Origin: JBGPGW01 sp046349515
GTDB taxonomy: Bacteria > Pseudomonadota > Alphaproteobacteria > CADEGL01
DNA length: 64,000 bases
Direction of reading: 5' to 3'
NCBI GenBank assembly: GCA_046349515.1
Contig: JAXMCE010000001.1
Span: 124,001 to 188,000 of the forward strand
The notes beneath the pieces are model-generated. The model worked only from the letters and a program-made list of their open reading frames with translations. It was not told where the DNA came from and made no database searches. Positions 63,077 to 64,000 of the stretch are shown piece by piece. The position numbers and the translations under genes were made by a program. Position 1 is the first letter of the stretch. Each line of letters starts with the position of its first letter.

Positions 63077-63283
63077 GGCCGCGCCCAGGAGCTGCCGCGT
63101 CGGCGACAGGCGGATGTAGCGGAGCTCGCCCCGCTCGCGGATGATCAGCTGGCGCTCCGGCGGACGTTGGGCAGCCAGCCATTTGATCCAGCCGATGCAG
63201 CGATCGGCTGCGCTTGCGCCTCTCGCGACGGCATCCCGCCAGCGCGAGCCACGCCACCTCTCATTTATCCCATTACGTCGCTA

Positions 63284-63757
63284 TCCCCCCGTCCCACGTC
63301 TCGAATATCGAGGCCCTCCCTGAAAAGGCCGTCCCCCCGGTGCCCCGTTGCGGGGCCCAGGATGTGTATTTCGGTTCGAAACTCGGGCGAACCTAACGAG
63401 CGGTTTCCGCGATTTCAATCATCGATCGCCGAGCTCGTTCTATCCGTTCGACATACGCCAGGAACAGTAAGAGTTATCCACAAACTTATGCACACGTTGA
63501 GTTTGCGTGAGCGCGAACGCCGCGATCCGGCGCGCAGAATCGCGTCGCACATCGAGTCTCGCAGTCCGTGACTCCCTCGCATCATCGGCTCGAGGTTCGC
63601 CCGCCGCCACCCGCGACAACCACATCGTCGGCCCTGTCATCGAAATGCCACGGCATGCACGCCAAGATGCCATCGCCGCACGCGAGGGCGCGCGAATTTC
63701 TCGTGAAATTCCGGCGGGAATGGGCAATAGAAAGCGACGCTAGCGAAGGACGCATCG
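63284..63757. other. Gene-free region upstream of speE with DnaA boxes
   Basis: About 470 bp between the M23 and speE genes with no credible coding region. It holds two DnaA boxes (63474-63494), a GCCCCG-TTG-CGGGGC hairpin (63342-63356), a GGTTCG/CGAACC inverted repeat (63373-63393), and CAAACT (63481-63486) / AGTTTG (63500-63505) flanking the second DnaA box. No -35/-10 pair could be assigned. Confidence 0.5.
63474..63494 (+). promoter_or_regulatory. Two tandem DnaA boxes
   Basis: TTATCCACA (63474-63482) matches the strongest DnaA box exactly, and TTATGCACA (63486-63494) fits the TTATNCACA consensus, in the same orientation, start-to-start 12 bp. They may reflect a DnaA-controlled promoter, a titration site or part of an origin; the sequence shows only the boxes. 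Confidence 0.7.
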
Positions 63758-64000
63758 ATGCCAAAACCGTTCGCGGAAAAGCTCTACAAGGGCTATGCCC
63801 AGACCTTCGACATCGTCGGCGAGATGATCGCGGACGAACAGACTCCCTTCCAACGCTTGCATGTCTTCGACACGCCCTTGAACGGCCGCGTGCTCGCGCT
63901 CGACGGCATCGTCCAGCTCTCCGATCGCGACGAGTGCGTCTATTCCGAGATGCTCTCCCATCTTCCGATTCTGGAATTGGGCGATGTGCGGCGCGTGCTG
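63758..64000 (+). CDS. speE: Spermidine synthase (partial, runs off the right edge)
   Basis: Polyamine aminopropyltransferase, transferring an aminopropyl group from decarboxylated SAM to putrescine. Only about 81 residues are in the window: KPFAEKLYKGYAQTFDIVGEMIADEQTPFQRLHVFDTPLNGRVLALDGIVQLSDRDECVYSEML, which has the SpeE-specific VLALDGIVQLSDRDECVYSEM. GCGAAGGA precedes the ATG. Too incomplete for further reading, but the identity is clear. Confidence 0.92.
   Translation, partial: MPKPFAEKLYKGYAQTFDIVGEMIADEQTPFQRLHVFDTPLNGRVLALDGIVQLSDRDECVYSEMLSHLPILELGDVRRVL

Noticed and set aside
63361..63400. tRNA-like TTCGAA segment near the right edge
   Set aside because: Only a GGTTCGAA-like T-arm resemblance; no acceptor, D or anticodon arm can be folded around it.
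63507..63743. Small 78-codon open frame in the gap before speE
   Set aside because: No ribosome site, low-complexity Arg/Ala composition, and another frame is equally open on the other strand.

Overview
This is a high-GC, gene-dense chromosomal segment from an alphaproteobacterium. The assignment rests on a MucR/Ros regulator, a DUF6898-type small protein, a Bpt/Ate-type leucyltransferase, a bactofilin-M23 pair, a magnesium-type HemB, and the folK-rpoZ-rel-pdxJ-acpS ... lepB-rnc-era-recO ... parC gene order. The combination of TRAP transporters, hydantoin-type and valine catabolism and GST/HAD enzymes suggests a free-living, metabolically versatile heterotroph of the Rhodospirillales/Hyphomicrobiales kind. 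I cannot name a genus. I saw no tRNA, rRNA, insertion sequence, prophage or CRISPR array.

Layout. 1-5.3 kb: end-truncated glyA, rpiB, mucR, a DUF6898 protein, glutaryl-CoA dehydrogenase, and a divergent pair (MarR regulator with a cysteine cluster / RpoH-type sigma factor) that flanks a perfect 17-bp palindrome. 5.3-9.3 kb: a leftward valine-degradation cluster (isobutyryl-CoA dehydrogenase, 3-hydroxyisobutyryl-CoA hydrolase, 3-hydroxyisobutyrate dehydrogenase) interrupted by an exported caspase-like C13 protein. 9.4-15.2 kb: hemB, a nested palindromic repeat, then a rightward operon of three amide/ring hydrolases (M20 carbamoylase, deaminase-like amidohydrolase, hydantoinase). 15.2-26.4 kb: mixed accessory metabolism (GST, methyltransferase, exported phosphoesterase, YheT-like hydrolase, Sel1 protein, SDR, DMT exporter, FAD enzymes, RraA-like aldolase). 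26.4-33.8 kb: an alpha/beta hydrolase whose start codon overlaps that of a divergent GNAT-matB pair, then a HAD phosphohydrolase/dehalogenase, a penicillin-acylase-type Ntn hydrolase and threonine dehydratase. 33.8-36.5 kb: motA-motB and bpt. 36.6-41.1 kb: two Tat-exported TRAP receptors facing, across a bidirectional terminator, the TRAP permease genes dctM/dctQ. 41.2-46.0 kb: bioY, parC, and an adenosylcobalamin riboswitch in front of an OprB-like porin. 46.0-54.8 kb: the conserved housekeeping block recO-era-rnc-lepB, a YeeE/YedE sulfur-transport pair, acpS-pdxJ-rel-rpoZ-folK, all leftward. 54.9-64 kb: NYN nuclease plus uracil-DNA glycosylase, smpB-dapA, a soluble lytic transglycosylase, a HAD/hydrolase pair, bactofilin plus M23 endopeptidase, a gene-free stretch with two DnaA boxes, and the start of speE.

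The most unusual points are the cobalamin riboswitch controlling an OprB-type porin inserted between recO and parC, the cysteine-rich MarR/palindrome/RpoH unit, the exported C13 protease inside the valine cluster, the long acidic tail on RNA polymerase omega, and the tandem DnaA boxes near the right edge. No clearly unprecedented defence or mobile system is visible. All calls are from reading the sequence and translations; no database search was run.
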